This document shows positions 12,940-23,604 of a stretch of 64,000 nt of DNA, one piece after another (position 1 is the stretch's first letter; every line of letters starts with the position of its first letter). The notes under the pieces are model-generated. The model was not told the origin of the DNA and searched no databases. It worked only from the letters and a program-made list of their open reading frames with translations. A program made the translations under genes and the position numbers. The DNA lies in NCBI GenBank assembly GCA_012295275.1, contig CM022679.1, positions 13,596,145 through 13,660,144 of the forward strand. The letters run 5' to 3'. The DNA is from Chrysomallon squamiferum. Its lineage: Eukaryota > Mollusca > Gastropoda > Neomphalida > Peltospiridae.

Positions 12940-13097
12940 TCTTGCTGTAGCCATGTTCATTTTATAATAATTTCTGACTTAGGTATTTCAGATTAATTGT
13001 GACATTAATGCCGTGTGATTTGTTTGAGTTGTACAATAAAATAGTAATTTCTGAGTAGTATATTTTTACATTTTTAACACTACAGAAGAAGTTCATT
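12940..13097 (+). pseudogene. Relic of a receptor tail intron and exon
   Basis: The run from cttgctgt through tttctgactt, pyrimidine-rich atttcagattaattgtgac, gttgtacaat and atttctgagtagtatattttta matches the intron just upstream of the tail exon in copies A (1690-1830), B (20820-21010) and D (57400-57600). It ends with ctacagaagaagttc, a phrase inside the tail exon of copy D (57846-57860). Everything between is gone. This indicates a further, almost erased receptor copy between A and B. Confidence 0.55.
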
Positions 13098-15120
13098 TTT
13101 ATTGTAGTTTATTTTTAATTTAATTTAATTTTATTTAATTTTATTTCAAATCGTTTTTATATTTATTTTATTTTATCTATTTATTTAATTAATTATTTTA
13201 TTTAATTTATTTACTTAATTAATTTTTTTTTTTTTATTTTTTAAATTTATTTTATATTATATTTATTTTATTTTATTTATTTCGTTTTATTTATTTATGT
13301 ATTTATTATTTTTTATTTTTTTTACTATTTTAACTGTAATTTTGTTTTAGATGTTTGTTAATATTATTGCTATTGCAATATTTTATTTTTCACCTCTAAT
13401 TTGTTTTAAAAATAGAAAAGGAAAACCAAAATTTATGTTCTAAAATTGAGCAGTATACAGATTATTATATTTCATTTTATAAACATAGTTTTATTTTATT
13501 TTAATTTATTTTATTATATGTTTTTATTTTTATTTTAATTTTATTTTTATTCTTTTCTTAAATTTTATTTTAAATCATATGAAAATGTACATTTGTATAA
13601 TCAATGTTATCTTTCCCGAAGCTGTATTTTCGGACGCAATGACTAGCTTTTCTTTTTTCTTTCTTTCTTTCTTCTTCTTCTGATTAATTAATTAATTAAT
13701 TTATTTATTTTTTATTGTAACTTTTGTAAATTTTTATTATATGTTTATTATTATTATTGTTATTTTTGCAATATTTCATTTATCTATTTATTTATATTAT
13801 ATTTTTAATTTAACAATATACGCCTAAAACCATCACTTGTTAACTTATGCTTATGCACTGAATATCTTACAAAGTAATATCTCTATGCCATTATTTTATA
13901 ATTAACGAGAAAAGGTAAAAAAAAAATATTTAAAAAATAGAAAAAAAAGCTTTTTGAATGGTTCGTAATATCTTTTCTTTATGTACTTTTTGGTTAATTT
14001 GAAGTACTTATAATATATATATATACATATAATTAACAAAGTAATGTAAGTAAATAAATAAATAAAATGTAGCTGTAATAATAATAGTAATAATAATAAT
14101 GATTATAAACATCTATTACCTTTTTTTTTTTTCTTTTTTTGATATAATTTCCGGTATGGATTGATTTTTATTTTTATTTTAAATCATAAGAAAATGTACA
14201 TATGTGAAATCAATGTTATCTGTATTTGCAGACGCACACTAACTGGCTTGGAAATTCTGAACTATTTATACCTCCTACGCGACAGATAGATCTGAACAAG
14301 CCGTAATTTCCGACTCGAAACCTTGGCTCGACGTATACACTATTAAGTTATCCTGTTGAGGAAATATTCAAATATTCCTCGGAATACTCTTCAATTTAAC
14401 TGATTCTTTCAGTCGAAAGTGAACATTAAAGAAAATCATTACAGAAAAGCAAATAAGTAATCATCCAAGTAAGGTAAATTACTAAACTTTAATGTTTTGG
14501 TAAATTTTAGGGTTAATATTTGGATTCGCGATTTCCCGGATTTTGCATTTTCCGGACTTGTGTTAACTCTATTGCTCTGTGAACTCGAGTGTATACCAAT
14601 AACTATACCCAACGTAGCCTACATTTTTATCCTCTTCCTTTTTCGTAACATATACAGTATGGAATTTGTTTAATTTGTTTTTGTCTGTAATCTGTTCTTA
14701 GATTATTATATTACTGTGATATGTATGTGTTATGTGTACTAAAGTTTAATGTTTTTGTATATTTTAGGGTTAATATTTAGATTGGCGAATTCCCAAACTT
14801 TTGTATTTTCCGGAAAGATGTTAACCCTATTCTATATGAAATCGAGGATCACCTCTAAATTATTAAAATTATTGTGTAGAATTACCCGTAGACTGTATAA
14901 TGTATTTATGAAATATGAACGTTGTAAGGATATCTAGGGTAAATGATGACATGGCAAAATAATATTTTCTATATTTTGTAAAAAAAAAAAAAAAAATAGT
15001 TAATAGAAAAAAAAAAAAAAAAAAAAAATAAAATTAAATGAATAATGATAAAAATAAATAAAAAGTATCTTTTACAACTATAAATTGTGCTCAGTATATT
15101 AAATAAATAAATTAGTCGCT
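13098..15120. repeat. Low-complexity tract and family-2 copies
   Basis: A TTTTA tract (13100-13350) is followed by diverged family-2 copies with the TATA-like box and the gagggttaat landmark (14515, 14770), and poly(A) tracts near 14980-15030. No gene seen. Confidence 0.6.
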
Positions 15121-15177
15121 TATGATCTTTAATAGTGTACTACTGTTTCTTTGTAATCTCTTATTTCATATAATGAC

Positions 15178-15310
15178 GTACGGGGTCTCCTCTCTGTGAC
15201 CGCACATATTGTTATATAGTACTTAAGCAGTGAAGGATAGCTAATGATCGAATAGTAGGGGATTACAGTATAGTTTATTTCCCACAAGACCAGTAGGTGC
15301 AGAGGTCTGG
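15178..15310. mobile_element. Truncated copy of the 230-bp MITE
   Basis: It starts with a mutated left end (cggggtctcctctctgtgaccgcac) and follows the MITE through gcagtgaaggatagc, gtaggggattacagtatag and tttatttccc before similarity ends near 15290. A piece of the same MITE (gagcatattctgttgcag to gaggagcatttgccgtag) reappears at about 15612-15665, so the element was broken by intervening sequence. Confidence 0.6.
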
Positions 15311-15677
15311 TGATGCCCGGGGCCATCTCTTTGATTGTATTCCCCAAAGACTCAAGTATAAAGCCTAGTACTTATTATTAAAATATTATGAGAAAGGAAA
15401 ATATTTTGAATATGTAAACACAAACAAAACATAAAACACTTTATTCAATTTAAATATAAATCTATCAAATTTATTAAGTCCTTTTCTCTGATTGGATGCG
15501 TCCTCAATTTGGATGCCCAGGGCCACCGCCCCTTCAGCCCCACTCTGCACACACCTGCAAAATACCTCAATGGGCTAACACTTTACAAGTCGAACACGAT
15601 TGGAGACGGAATGAGCATATTCTGTTGCAGATTTCTGTCCTGTCAAGAGGAGCATTTGCCGTAGATGTCTGTCAAAG

Positions 15678-15905
15678 TCAAGTTGCCAACCTTCCACCAG
15701 ATCTCAATTGTAAAACTGTAGCTTCAACAAAGGCCTGTTCTCTCTTAATCATATTTATGAATTCAAAATTGTTGGGATAAATACTGCCAATCGTCTTCAG
15801 TTTTGAATGCCATCTCTCAACGTGATTCGTAGTACTGGCACCATTTGTTTCGAAATGGTTCCTGACTTTTCCGTCGGGAAGTTTAATCCACTGTTCGATA
15901 ACAGT
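15678..15905 (-). pseudogene. Mutator-like (MULE) transposase C-terminal remnant
   Basis: The - strand reads open for about 75 codons to TGA at 15678-15680. It carries motifs seen in the C-terminal part of FLYWCH/MULE-type transposase-like proteins of invertebrates: EQWIKLPDGKVRNHFETN, then TTNHVERWHSKLK, then P-N-N-F-E-F-I and REQAFVEATVLQLRSGG. There is an in-frame stop just upstream (15912-15914), so only a fragment remains. It is a transposon relic, nearby but unrelated to the receptor genes. The assignment rests on motif memory, without a search. Confidence 0.6.
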
Positions 15906-16038
15906 CCGGAAACCTTAAAACAAGTTGATCCTGTGGATCGGCTTGGATTCTGACTAAGTGTTCACTTTAATGAGACTGACTATAGAGATATAAGCATTCA
16001 GCTTTATCACTTAAATCAGAGGTCGGCAGTGTTTTGTA

Positions 16039-16040
<2 letters not shown>

Positions 16041-16090
<50 letters not shown>
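16041..16090. repeat. (CA)n microsatellite
   Basis: About 25 CA units directly after ggtcggcagtgttttgtatca. The same flank in the C unit (34480-34545) is followed by different material. Confidence 0.9.
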
Positions 16091-16092
<2 letters not shown>

Positions 16093-16180
16093 TTATATCG
16101 CCGCCGTTTTCCCATTCGTCACTAAAGCTGTGATATCGACGCATATATGATGGACTCATACAGTTTGTGTGAAAACACTA

Positions 16181-16212
<32 letters not shown>

Positions 16213-16442
16213 AAAAAATTATTATATAAGGCCAAACAGCAGACATAAATGACATAAATGGTGGGTATATGCAGAATTTATATATAATATGTACATACGT
16301 GTGTGTGTGTGCAAGTGTGTATATGTATGTGTGTATATGTATGTATGTATATAATTATGAATGTATATAATAATTTTTGACTTATTAAAAATACTCTTTA
16401 ATTGGAATTTAGAGAAATAATAAAGTAAAGTTTTATTTTCAG

Positions 16443-16613
16443 ACGTACACAATATGACCACTGGAAATAAATATGCATGTGGCCCTGATATATGTGATGA
16501 GATAGAACAGTATTGTAAACCTAACGACGACAGGTGCAATTACTGCACATACTTCAGTGATATGTGCAACTCTACAAGTTTGGATTTCCGTAAACGTTAT
16601 CATATCTGTATAG
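16443..16613 (+). CDS. Cysteine-rich extracellular exon, copy B
   Basis: The acceptor is ttttattttcag and the donor ATAG|gtatgt; 171 nt, phase 1-1. The domain reads CGPDICDEIEQYC... CNYC... DMC... ICI with seven cysteines. Copy C has eight; the QC of C is RY here, which leaves an odd cysteine. An in-frame ATG at 16454 sits at the same place as the candidate start of copy C. It has a possible N-glycosylation site (N-S-T) after the sixth cysteine. Spacing C-x2-C ... C loosely fits a BCMA/TACI-type TNF-receptor module, low confidence. No leader exon was found upstream. Confidence 0.65.
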
Positions 16614-18136
16614 GTATGTAGATGTGTGTATACGGTGTGTGTGTGTGCGTGTGTGTGTGTGTGTGTTCATTAGTATATGCGTCTTTACATGATGGTATTG
16701 TATGTGTGTGTGTTTGAATATTTATGAATGAGTATGAGTGTGTGTTTTATCAGCTATAAAGCTTTCTAATAAGAAATATTTTTGTTATTTGTATGTTATA
16801 AAATGTCTCTATAAGGCTAGATGATATTATATTTTATAACAGTACTGTAACATTCTTATTATGTGTTTTGTTATTTGACAAATAAATAAATAAATAAATA
16901 AATAATACAAATTCAGACAAATAGATAAATAAATAAATAAATAAGTGAATTTGTCTGTGTATCTCTGTGTGTTTATGTGGATATATGTATGAATGCATGC
17001 ATCTATATTTGTATTTTTAGTTTGTGTATGTTTCTATGTACATGTTTGTTTCTGTGTGCTTGTGGCTTGTGTGTGTATGTATCTATGTATGTGTGTGTGT
17101 GTGTATATATTTAAGAATTAAAAAACACACTAATTAAAATATTTTTTTAAAATTTTATCTCTAGGGATTTGAGTTGATTTAAATTTGATGTAATGTATAT
17201 TATAGTGTGCTTTGGTCATTTGACTATATATTTATGCACGAGTATGTGTGTGCGTGCGTGTGTGTGTGTTGTATTAGTTATAAAATATCTAATATTTGTA
17301 TGTTTTAAAATGTTTCTAGGCTAGATGATGCTTTATTTTATAACATAACTATAACATTTTTTTATTATGTCTTTCTATTTGCGAAATAAATAAATAAATA
17401 AATAAATAGACACAGATTTTCACAAAATTACAGCTTTTGTGTTTTTTATCTCAATTTACAATCAGAGAAAGGTAAATGTTATTATTATTACACGAGAAAA
17501 TTATTACGAGAAAATAATAAACATTTGTATCTTTGTGTGTGTGTGTGTGTGTGTGCGCGTGTGACTGTGTGAATATATGTATTTGTCATTGTTTGTATAT
17601 CAGGATATATGTGTATATATGTATGTATGTTTGTATGTATTATGGCAGTGTATATGTATGTAGGTTTGTAGGTATGTGTATTTGTATATATGTTGCTGTG
17701 TTTATGTATTTATGTATGTATGTTTGTATGTATGTGTGTATGTTTTACATTTTGGGTTATAACATTTTGGGTTTTGGTTTCATTTTGTACAGAGTAACAA
17801 CTTTTTTTGTGCTTATTTTATCAGATAAATGTTTTGTGTGTATATCTGTGTATCAATGTATGTTTATGTGGATAATGTATGTACGTATGTATGTAGTTTA
17901 GGATTTTGAATATTCTGTGTTTTATGTACGTCTGAATAGAATCTGCACATAGACAATATTCGGGAACGCACTGGCACAGGAGGATAAAGTCCAATCACGA
18001 CCTCACAAACCCGTCAGATGTCGCTGACGAGACTCGAACGTATGACACCCATTCGCTTGCACTCCGAAGGCGGACGATGTTACCGTTCGGCTATCAAACA
18101 ACTCTGTATATATGAGGATATATGTATGTATGTATG

Positions 18137-18170
<34 letters not shown>

Positions 18171-18683
18171 TGTATGTATGTATGTATGTATGTATGTATG
18201 TATGTATTACGGCAGTGTTTGTGTATGTATTTTTGTATGTATGTATGTGATTATTTACATATGTATAGTATATATGTGTGTGTGTGGATGTGTATGTATG
18301 AATGTATGTCTATATTTTATGGCAGTGAATGTGTATGTGTATGTTTGTGTGTGTGTTTCTATATATATGTATGTGTGTATGTATGTATACGTGTATGTAT
18401 ATGTATATGTACTAAGGCAGCAGTCGAGTTTGCTTTATAACAGTGGCTAAACTTATAGTTTTTTCTAAAGGTGATGTTACAAAGTTACTTTGATTGTATT
18501 TCAGATCTTCCACAGAATAACGAGGTCCTTTATACAGCACTTTTCATAGCATGTCTAACAGCAGTAGCAGTATTATCAGCTGCAGCTGTAGCGGTTTTCC
18601 TAAGGCGGAGAAAATTGAGTAAGAACAAACATGAACACGGTGTTGAAAAAGTTGAAGAACAAACACACACACATATATGCACA

Positions 18684-18719
<36 letters not shown>

Positions 18720-19277
18720 CCCTGCACATGTTTCAGTTCAGATTAATTTCAAATTCTATCAAAATACATAAAATTTTTTTTTAAAAAAATGAACAGACAA
18801 ATAAATAAATACACTTTTGTGTTTTTGATCTCATTTTATACACAGTAACACTTTTTCTCTGTGTTTATTTCACCAGATTATATTTATTTTTTGTTTTTGT
18901 TTCAGATTTCCATGGCAGTCAAATAACAGAAAGTAAGGCTTATTATTACTACAGCCATGAAATAATAAATGCTTGTGTATGCATATCTGTGCGTATGTGT
19001 ATATTTGTATGTATTATGTATGTTTGTATATATGTATGTATTATGTATGTATGTAGTGTAGGATTTTGAATAGTCTGTGTCTTATGTACGTCTGAATAGA
19101 CTTTGCACATAGACAATATTGGGTAACGCACTGGCACAGGAGGACAAAGTCCAATCACAACCTCACAAACCCGTCAGATGCCGCTGACGAGACTCGAACG
19201 TATGACAGCCATTCGCCCGCACTCCGAAGGGAGACGACGTTACCGTTCAGCCATCAAACAACCCTGTATATATGAGA

Positions 19278-19310
<33 letters not shown>

Positions 19311-19863
19311 TGTATGTATGTATGTATGTATGTATGTATGTATGTATGTATGTATGTATGTATGTATGTATGTATGTATGTATGTATGTATGTATGTATG
19401 TATGTATTACGGCAGTGTTTGTCTATGTATGTATGTATGAATATCTGATTATTTACATATGTATAGTATATATGTGTGTGTGTGGATGTGTATGTATGAA
19501 TGTATATATATATTTTATGGCAGTGAATGTGTATGTGTGTTTGTGTGTGTGTTTCTATATATATGTATGTGTTTGTATATATGTATGTATGTATGTATAT
19601 GTATATGTATATGTGCTAAGGCAGCAGTCGAGTTTGCTTTATAACAGTGGCTAAATTTATACTGTTTTCTAAAGGTGATGTTACAAAGTTACTTTGATTG
19701 TATTTCAGATCTTCCACAGAATAACGAGGTCCTTTATACAGCACTTTTCATAGCATGTCTAACAGCAGTAGCAGTATTATCAGTTGCAGCTGTAGCGGTT
19801 TTCCTAAAGCGGAGAAAATTGAGTAAGAACAAACATGAACACGGTGTTGAAAAAGTTGAAGAA

Positions 19864-19906
<43 letters not shown>

Positions 19907-19914
19907 GCACACCA

Positions 19915-19961
<47 letters not shown>

Positions 19962-21354
19962 GCACACAACACTGCACATGTTTCAGTTCAGATTAATTTC
20001 AAATTCTATCAAAATACATAAATTTGTTGTTACGTGCCAGTATGTCAAAATGAAATGTGTATTCTTTCAATATTTTATTTGTTTGATCTCCAAGATAAAT
20101 AGACTTTACAAAACCAGTTTCTTTCGTTACATTCTCTTTTATTTTGTTTTATACAATATTTGTCATATATAAACACATTTTTCTTATTTAAAAACAAGTT
20201 AAATTGTATTTAAATGTATTTAATGAATGTTCCTGCTTTTTTAGTACTTTCCAAAGTCTGTCATTGTGTGACTGTGACAAGCATCCTTGAAAATAGCTTG
20301 ATCCTATTAATGTTTACTTTTTTCACTCCCTCACTCATGCATACATCGCTCACTAACCCATCCACTGACTTACTCACTTGCACATGTGTATATATATACA
20401 CACACACACATACACACACGTACATATATTATAAATGCAGGAAATAATAATTACTGAATCATATTGGTCTTCTCCATACAAATAACCTTTAAAGTATGAA
20501 TCCATGCTAATTTGGATATAAACAAGTCTTTTTCTGACAACTTATAACAAATCAGTCCTCAACAAACAAAATGATGTCGTCATCACTGATGCAAATAAAG
20601 GTTACATTACTGATCCAGTTTCGTGATAGTATATTTTTTACTGACGTACTTTATTAATAGCAAAGTTTAGTTGTCATTTATTTAAAACAAAAGAACGAAA
20701 ACAAACAAAAAAAAAACAACCCCAAAACTATAAATTAGGAGATACACTGAATGTGTTATTGTCAAAGTAGAAGCCTATATTAAGGTTAATTTGAAAAAAA
20801 AAAAATTAATGTCTTGCTGTGTTGCTGCTGTAAAATATTAATTTTTGTTCAGTTCATAACAATTTCTGACTTATGCTATTACATGTATTTCAGAATAATT
20901 GTGACAATAATATTAATGCTATCTAAAATTTGTAGATGAAATGTGATTGGTATGAGTTGTACAATGAAACAGCAATTTCTTAGTAGTATATTTTTATATT
21001 TTTAACAATGTTTATCTCATTTTCTTACTTTTTTTTTTTTTTTTTTTATTTTTTATTTTTTTTTTTTTCTCTCATAGAGTTATATTAAGTGACTAATAAA
21101 AGATATGAGTATATTAAGTTTTAATATTTCTAGGGAACAAGATGGTGTTGCAGAACGGGTGTGCTGAATCACAGATAGAGGCAGGAGATGGAGCTGGGGA
21201 CACAGATACAACAACTTTGTGTCAGGCAGTTCCCAACGGGAACATCCACTGCAGCAGTGATGAAAAAGAAGGAGAGGATGTTGATGCTAATAGAACATCT
21301 CTACAGAAGAAGAAACAGATGAAGATCATTTTTTTTCTTTTTTTTTTTTTTTGA
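16443..21354 (+). CDS. Receptor copy B (two transmembrane exons, damaged tail)
   Basis: Visible parts: CRD exon 16443-16613, transmembrane exon B1 from 18505, microexon 18906-18932, transmembrane exon B2 from 19709, tail exon 21134-21354. Every usable junction is phase 1, so CRD could join B1 directly, or the microexon and B2. Both transmembrane exons have lost the normal donor to a CA repeat and would read to stops at 18746 and 20172, giving receptors with short Thr-His-rich tails. The tail exon is open but runs into a poly-T tract and stops at 21354. The microexon that should precede B1 is deleted at 17824/17825. Either B makes short-tailed, alternatively spliced receptors, or it is a decaying copy. 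Confidence 0.5.
16614..17894 (+). other. Copy B intron with lost microexon
   Basis: It contains TG/TGTA repeats and a stretch from 17195 to 17824 that closely matches 37930-38600 of copy C. At 17824/17825 copy B joins attttatcag directly to ataaatgttttgtg. Copy C has 87-88 bp here that contain the 27-nt microexon, so the exon is cleanly deleted in B. A degenerate microexon-like donor (acaatcagagaaag|gtaaat) remains at 17455-17475 and also in C at 38243-38260. Confidence 0.65.
17895..18104 (-). mobile_element. tRNA-derived SINE, copy 1
   Basis: Read on the - strand, the head is TAGCCGAACGGTAAC (A-box-like) and then CGTTCGAGTCTCG (B-box-like, at 18028-18040), as in a tRNA-derived RNA polymerase III promoter. 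A unique body ending in AATCCTAAAC follows. Near-identical copies lie at 19053-19264 and, more diverged, at 36072-36262; fragments lie at 26535-26560 and 26690-26745. There is no coding content. Confidence 0.7.
18117..18208. repeat. (TGTA)n microsatellite
   Basis: About 20 tetranucleotide units after the SINE. The duplicate at 19279-19408 is longer. Confidence 0.95.
18505..18746 (+). CDS. Transmembrane exon B1 with CA-repeat tail
   Basis: The acceptor is gtatttcag, phase 1. It begins DLPQNNEVLY, then a membrane span of about 25 residues rich in A, V and L, then basic RRRKLSKNK and an acidic stretch ending VEKVEEQT. In copy C the next bases are GAACTAATG ... GCAG|gtgagt. Here they are replaced by CA repeats that encode Thr-His pairs, ending in TAA at 18744-18746. 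No usable donor is seen, so the normal cytoplasmic exon is probably not joined. B2 shares the same break, so the loss predates the B1/B2 duplication. Confidence 0.6.
18906..18932 (+). CDS. Stalk microexon, copy B
   Basis: Preceded by ttgtttttgtttcag and followed by gtaagg; 27 nt, phase 1. It reads x-F-H-G-S-Q-I-T-E and ends in A rather than G, so the next codon would start AAT (Asn) rather than GAT (Asp). It lies between the two transmembrane exons and can only serve B2. Confidence 0.6.
19053..19264 (-). mobile_element. tRNA-derived SINE, copy 2
   Basis: Almost identical to 17895-18104 with the same flanks, so it arose by local duplication together with the transmembrane exon and not by a new insertion. 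Confidence 0.7.
19279..19408. repeat. (TGTA)n microsatellite, expanded
   Basis: About 32 units. The offset between duplicates is 1204 bp at the transmembrane exons and smaller at the SINEs; this expansion accounts for most of the difference. Confidence 0.95.
19709..20172 (+). CDS. Transmembrane exon B2 with CA-repeat tail
   Basis: Same acceptor and phase as B1. The first 58 codons differ from B1 at very few sites (for example Ser-Val-Ala for Ser-Ala-Ala in the span, and K for R after it). The donor is lost to two CA arrays. The frame runs through a (Thr-His)n stretch and then about 65 codons of former intron to a stop at 20172. This gives a predicted tail of unrelated sequence, not a known domain. 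Confidence 0.55.
21134..21354 (+). CDS. Cytoplasmic terminal exon, copy B (truncated)
   Basis: The acceptor ttaatatttctag leads into x-GG AAC AAG ATG GTG TTG CAG, phase 1. It matches copy C closely through NGCAESQIEAGDGAGD and the EDVDAN region, then leaves homology after CTACAGAAGAAG and runs into a poly-T tract with a stop at 21352-21354. The YxxI tyrosine and the C-terminal third are missing. Polar, acidic, no recognised domain. Confidence 0.6.
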
Positions 21355-21909
21355 TTTTTGATTTTTAAATTTTATTTAATTTTTTTCTATTCATTTTATT
21401 TTTATTTTATATATTTATTTTATTTCATTTTATTTGTTTATTTTTTTTACTTTTCATATCATTTCATTTTATTTCAGTTTTGTAACTTTATTTTATTGAA
21501 TTATAATTATTTATTTATTTTATTTAATTTCTTTAATTTTATTTTATTTTTATTTTTTTATTTTTTTTTTTTTTTTAAATTTATTTATTTTATTTATTTT
21601 TTTATTTCAATTTATTTATTTTATTTTTATTTATCTATTAATTTATTAATTTGTTTGTTTCCTTATTTATTTTATTTTATTTAATTTTATTTATGTATTA
21701 ATTTAATTTTTAATTTAATTTTATTTTATTTAACTTTATTTTATTTTATTTCTATTTGTTTATATATTTATTTTGTTTTATTTATTTATTTATTTAATTT
21801 ATTGATTCATTGATTGATTTCTTTATATATTTCATTTTATTTATTGATTCATTGATTGATTGACTGATTGATTGATTTTATTTTATTTTATTTTATTTTA
21901 TTTTTTTTT

Positions 21910-21941
<32 letters not shown>

Positions 21942-21975
21942 CTTTTTTTTTTATTTTATTTTATTTTTTTTTATT
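21355..21975. repeat. Low-complexity TTTTA/TTTA tract
   Basis: Poly-T, ATTTT and GTTTT runs equivalent to the tracts after copies A and C. Any protein reading is only Phe/Tyr/Ile/Leu from the repeat. Confidence 0.8.
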
Positions 21976-22700
21976 CATTTAAGCCTGTGCTTATTGTAGC
22001 TCAGTTTTGGTTTTAATAGTGAAACAAACCACATTAAAAAAATCTCCTTGGATAACTACTTTTTATTTTATTTTATTACGTTGATATATGTTTGCTTCGA
22101 TATCATGTTTTTCCATCAGACTGCTTACTTAATCTAATAGATTAGCGTACAGGATAGATAACATTTACCAAATAACTGTTACGAAATTCAAAAGCTAAAG
22201 AAACTTGTAGATGATATAATCATTTAATACAAAGTAGCTAACATATGATATTTAGGGAGGTTAGAAGTATGATTTTTTACTGTTATTCTAGATAATGTGT
22301 CTGAGACATTAGTTTAAGATTGTTTTATAATGTACATGACTATTGAGTGTCTATAGGACAATTATTTATTTACTGAACCAAATATGCAAAATTACATGTA
22401 AACAAAGTTAAATAACAAATGGTAAACATTTATAAACAAAGGTAAACACAATACAGAACAAAAATAAGGTCATGTCATTATGACGCTCACATTATAATGT
22501 ACATGTTCTAACACAACTAATATACTACTGTTGTTCTAGATACAAACATTTCACTGTTATAATAGTCTAACAAATCATACCAAAAAATATTTGGTTTTTT
22601 TCTTCTTCTTCTTCACAAGTACAGATAACTAGGTGTTTTTTTTATTTATTTATTTATTTATTTTTTAATGAGAGATAATTATATAAACTGAAATACCCAC

Positions 22701-22817
22701 CTCCTTTAAATGGAACAAGGCCACATTTAGAAATTTCCCTGAGACACTTCAGTTCCATACATCCTTTCTTGGATGTTTTTCCTACTTCAATACAGTGTCC
22801 ATAACCATCACTGCAAG
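22701..22817 (-). CDS. Cysteine-rich (VWC/SVWC-like) exon b, intact copy
   Basis: On the - strand ctatcag precedes and gtgggt follows; 117 nt, 39 codons, phase 1-1, fully open. It reads x-C-S-D-G-Y-G-H-C-I-E-V-G-K-T and so on, with spacing C-x6-C-x10-C-x4-C-x6-C, ending G-L-V-P-F-K-G. Copies at 4578-4693 and 42551-42663 carry frameshifts, so this is the only intact one. It would be an extracellular disulphide-bonded module. In - strand order it follows exon 26752-26877, whose end (phase 1) fits this start. No terminal exon was identified below 22701. Confidence 0.65.
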
Positions 22818-23191
22818 CTGATAGAACAACAGTAGAATTAACTTAGTATTAACATATTTGATTATTGTAGACATATCAGTTTTGTTTGTGCTATATGTGT
22901 AATTATTATAGATATATTAATATTTTGTTTTGAAGTGTTTGCCTTTATTGATATGTAATGTATGCTTCAGTAATAATTATGTCGAAGGTTCACTGTAAGA
23001 GTGTACATGAATTCATTCCAAACATAGAAGGAATTCTTCTTAGGATCCAAATGTCTTATTATTGATATAAATGTTATTATGTCAGCATGTTTTTAGCATT
23101 TATAAAATGATAGCCAGAAACAAATGCTAAGTAATTTAAAGCAGGAATTCTTAGACTTTTCTTTCACAACTCCTTTTCAAATAATTTTGAA

Positions 23192-23604
23192 TGCCGGTGT
23201 CAAACAATATTTGTTCCCCCAAAACAGTTATTCCACTTGGAAAGAATGTTTGTATTCCCCTTATGAATATTTGTTTCCCCACACCTTTATTATTTTTTCA
23301 AGTATAGTTCTGAATTCTATTTGTTGTAATTACTCTATACTGTGGGTAGCAATTAAAACTGACTAAACACCACTGCAAATAGAAATTCATACAAATACAA
23401 TTATAATTGTAGATGTGTGAAGAAATAACTGGGGGATACTTTTGTCTGGGTACTTGATCACTACTCCCATCTTGAAAATAGGGATTTTCCTTTTTTAAAA
23501 TGAAGGTGAAAACATTCATCCCTAAATCCATTGATCATTTTTTATTATCGATAACCCTATTGCAGGCCTATGAATGAGATCGCAAATATTCTTTTACACC
23601 GGCA
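23192..23604. mobile_element. Inverted-repeat element, copy 1
   Basis: The left end is TGCCGGTGTCAAACAATATT and the right end, reverse complemented, is TGCCGGTGTAAAAGAATATT. A second copy is at 24762-25266. No coding capacity. No clear target duplication was seen, so the class is left open. Confidence 0.55.

Noticed and set aside
18018-18110. Apparent N-terminus M-S-L-T-R-L-E-R-M joined to repeats, also at 19178
   Set aside because: This is the tRNA-like head of a SINE read on the opposite strand.
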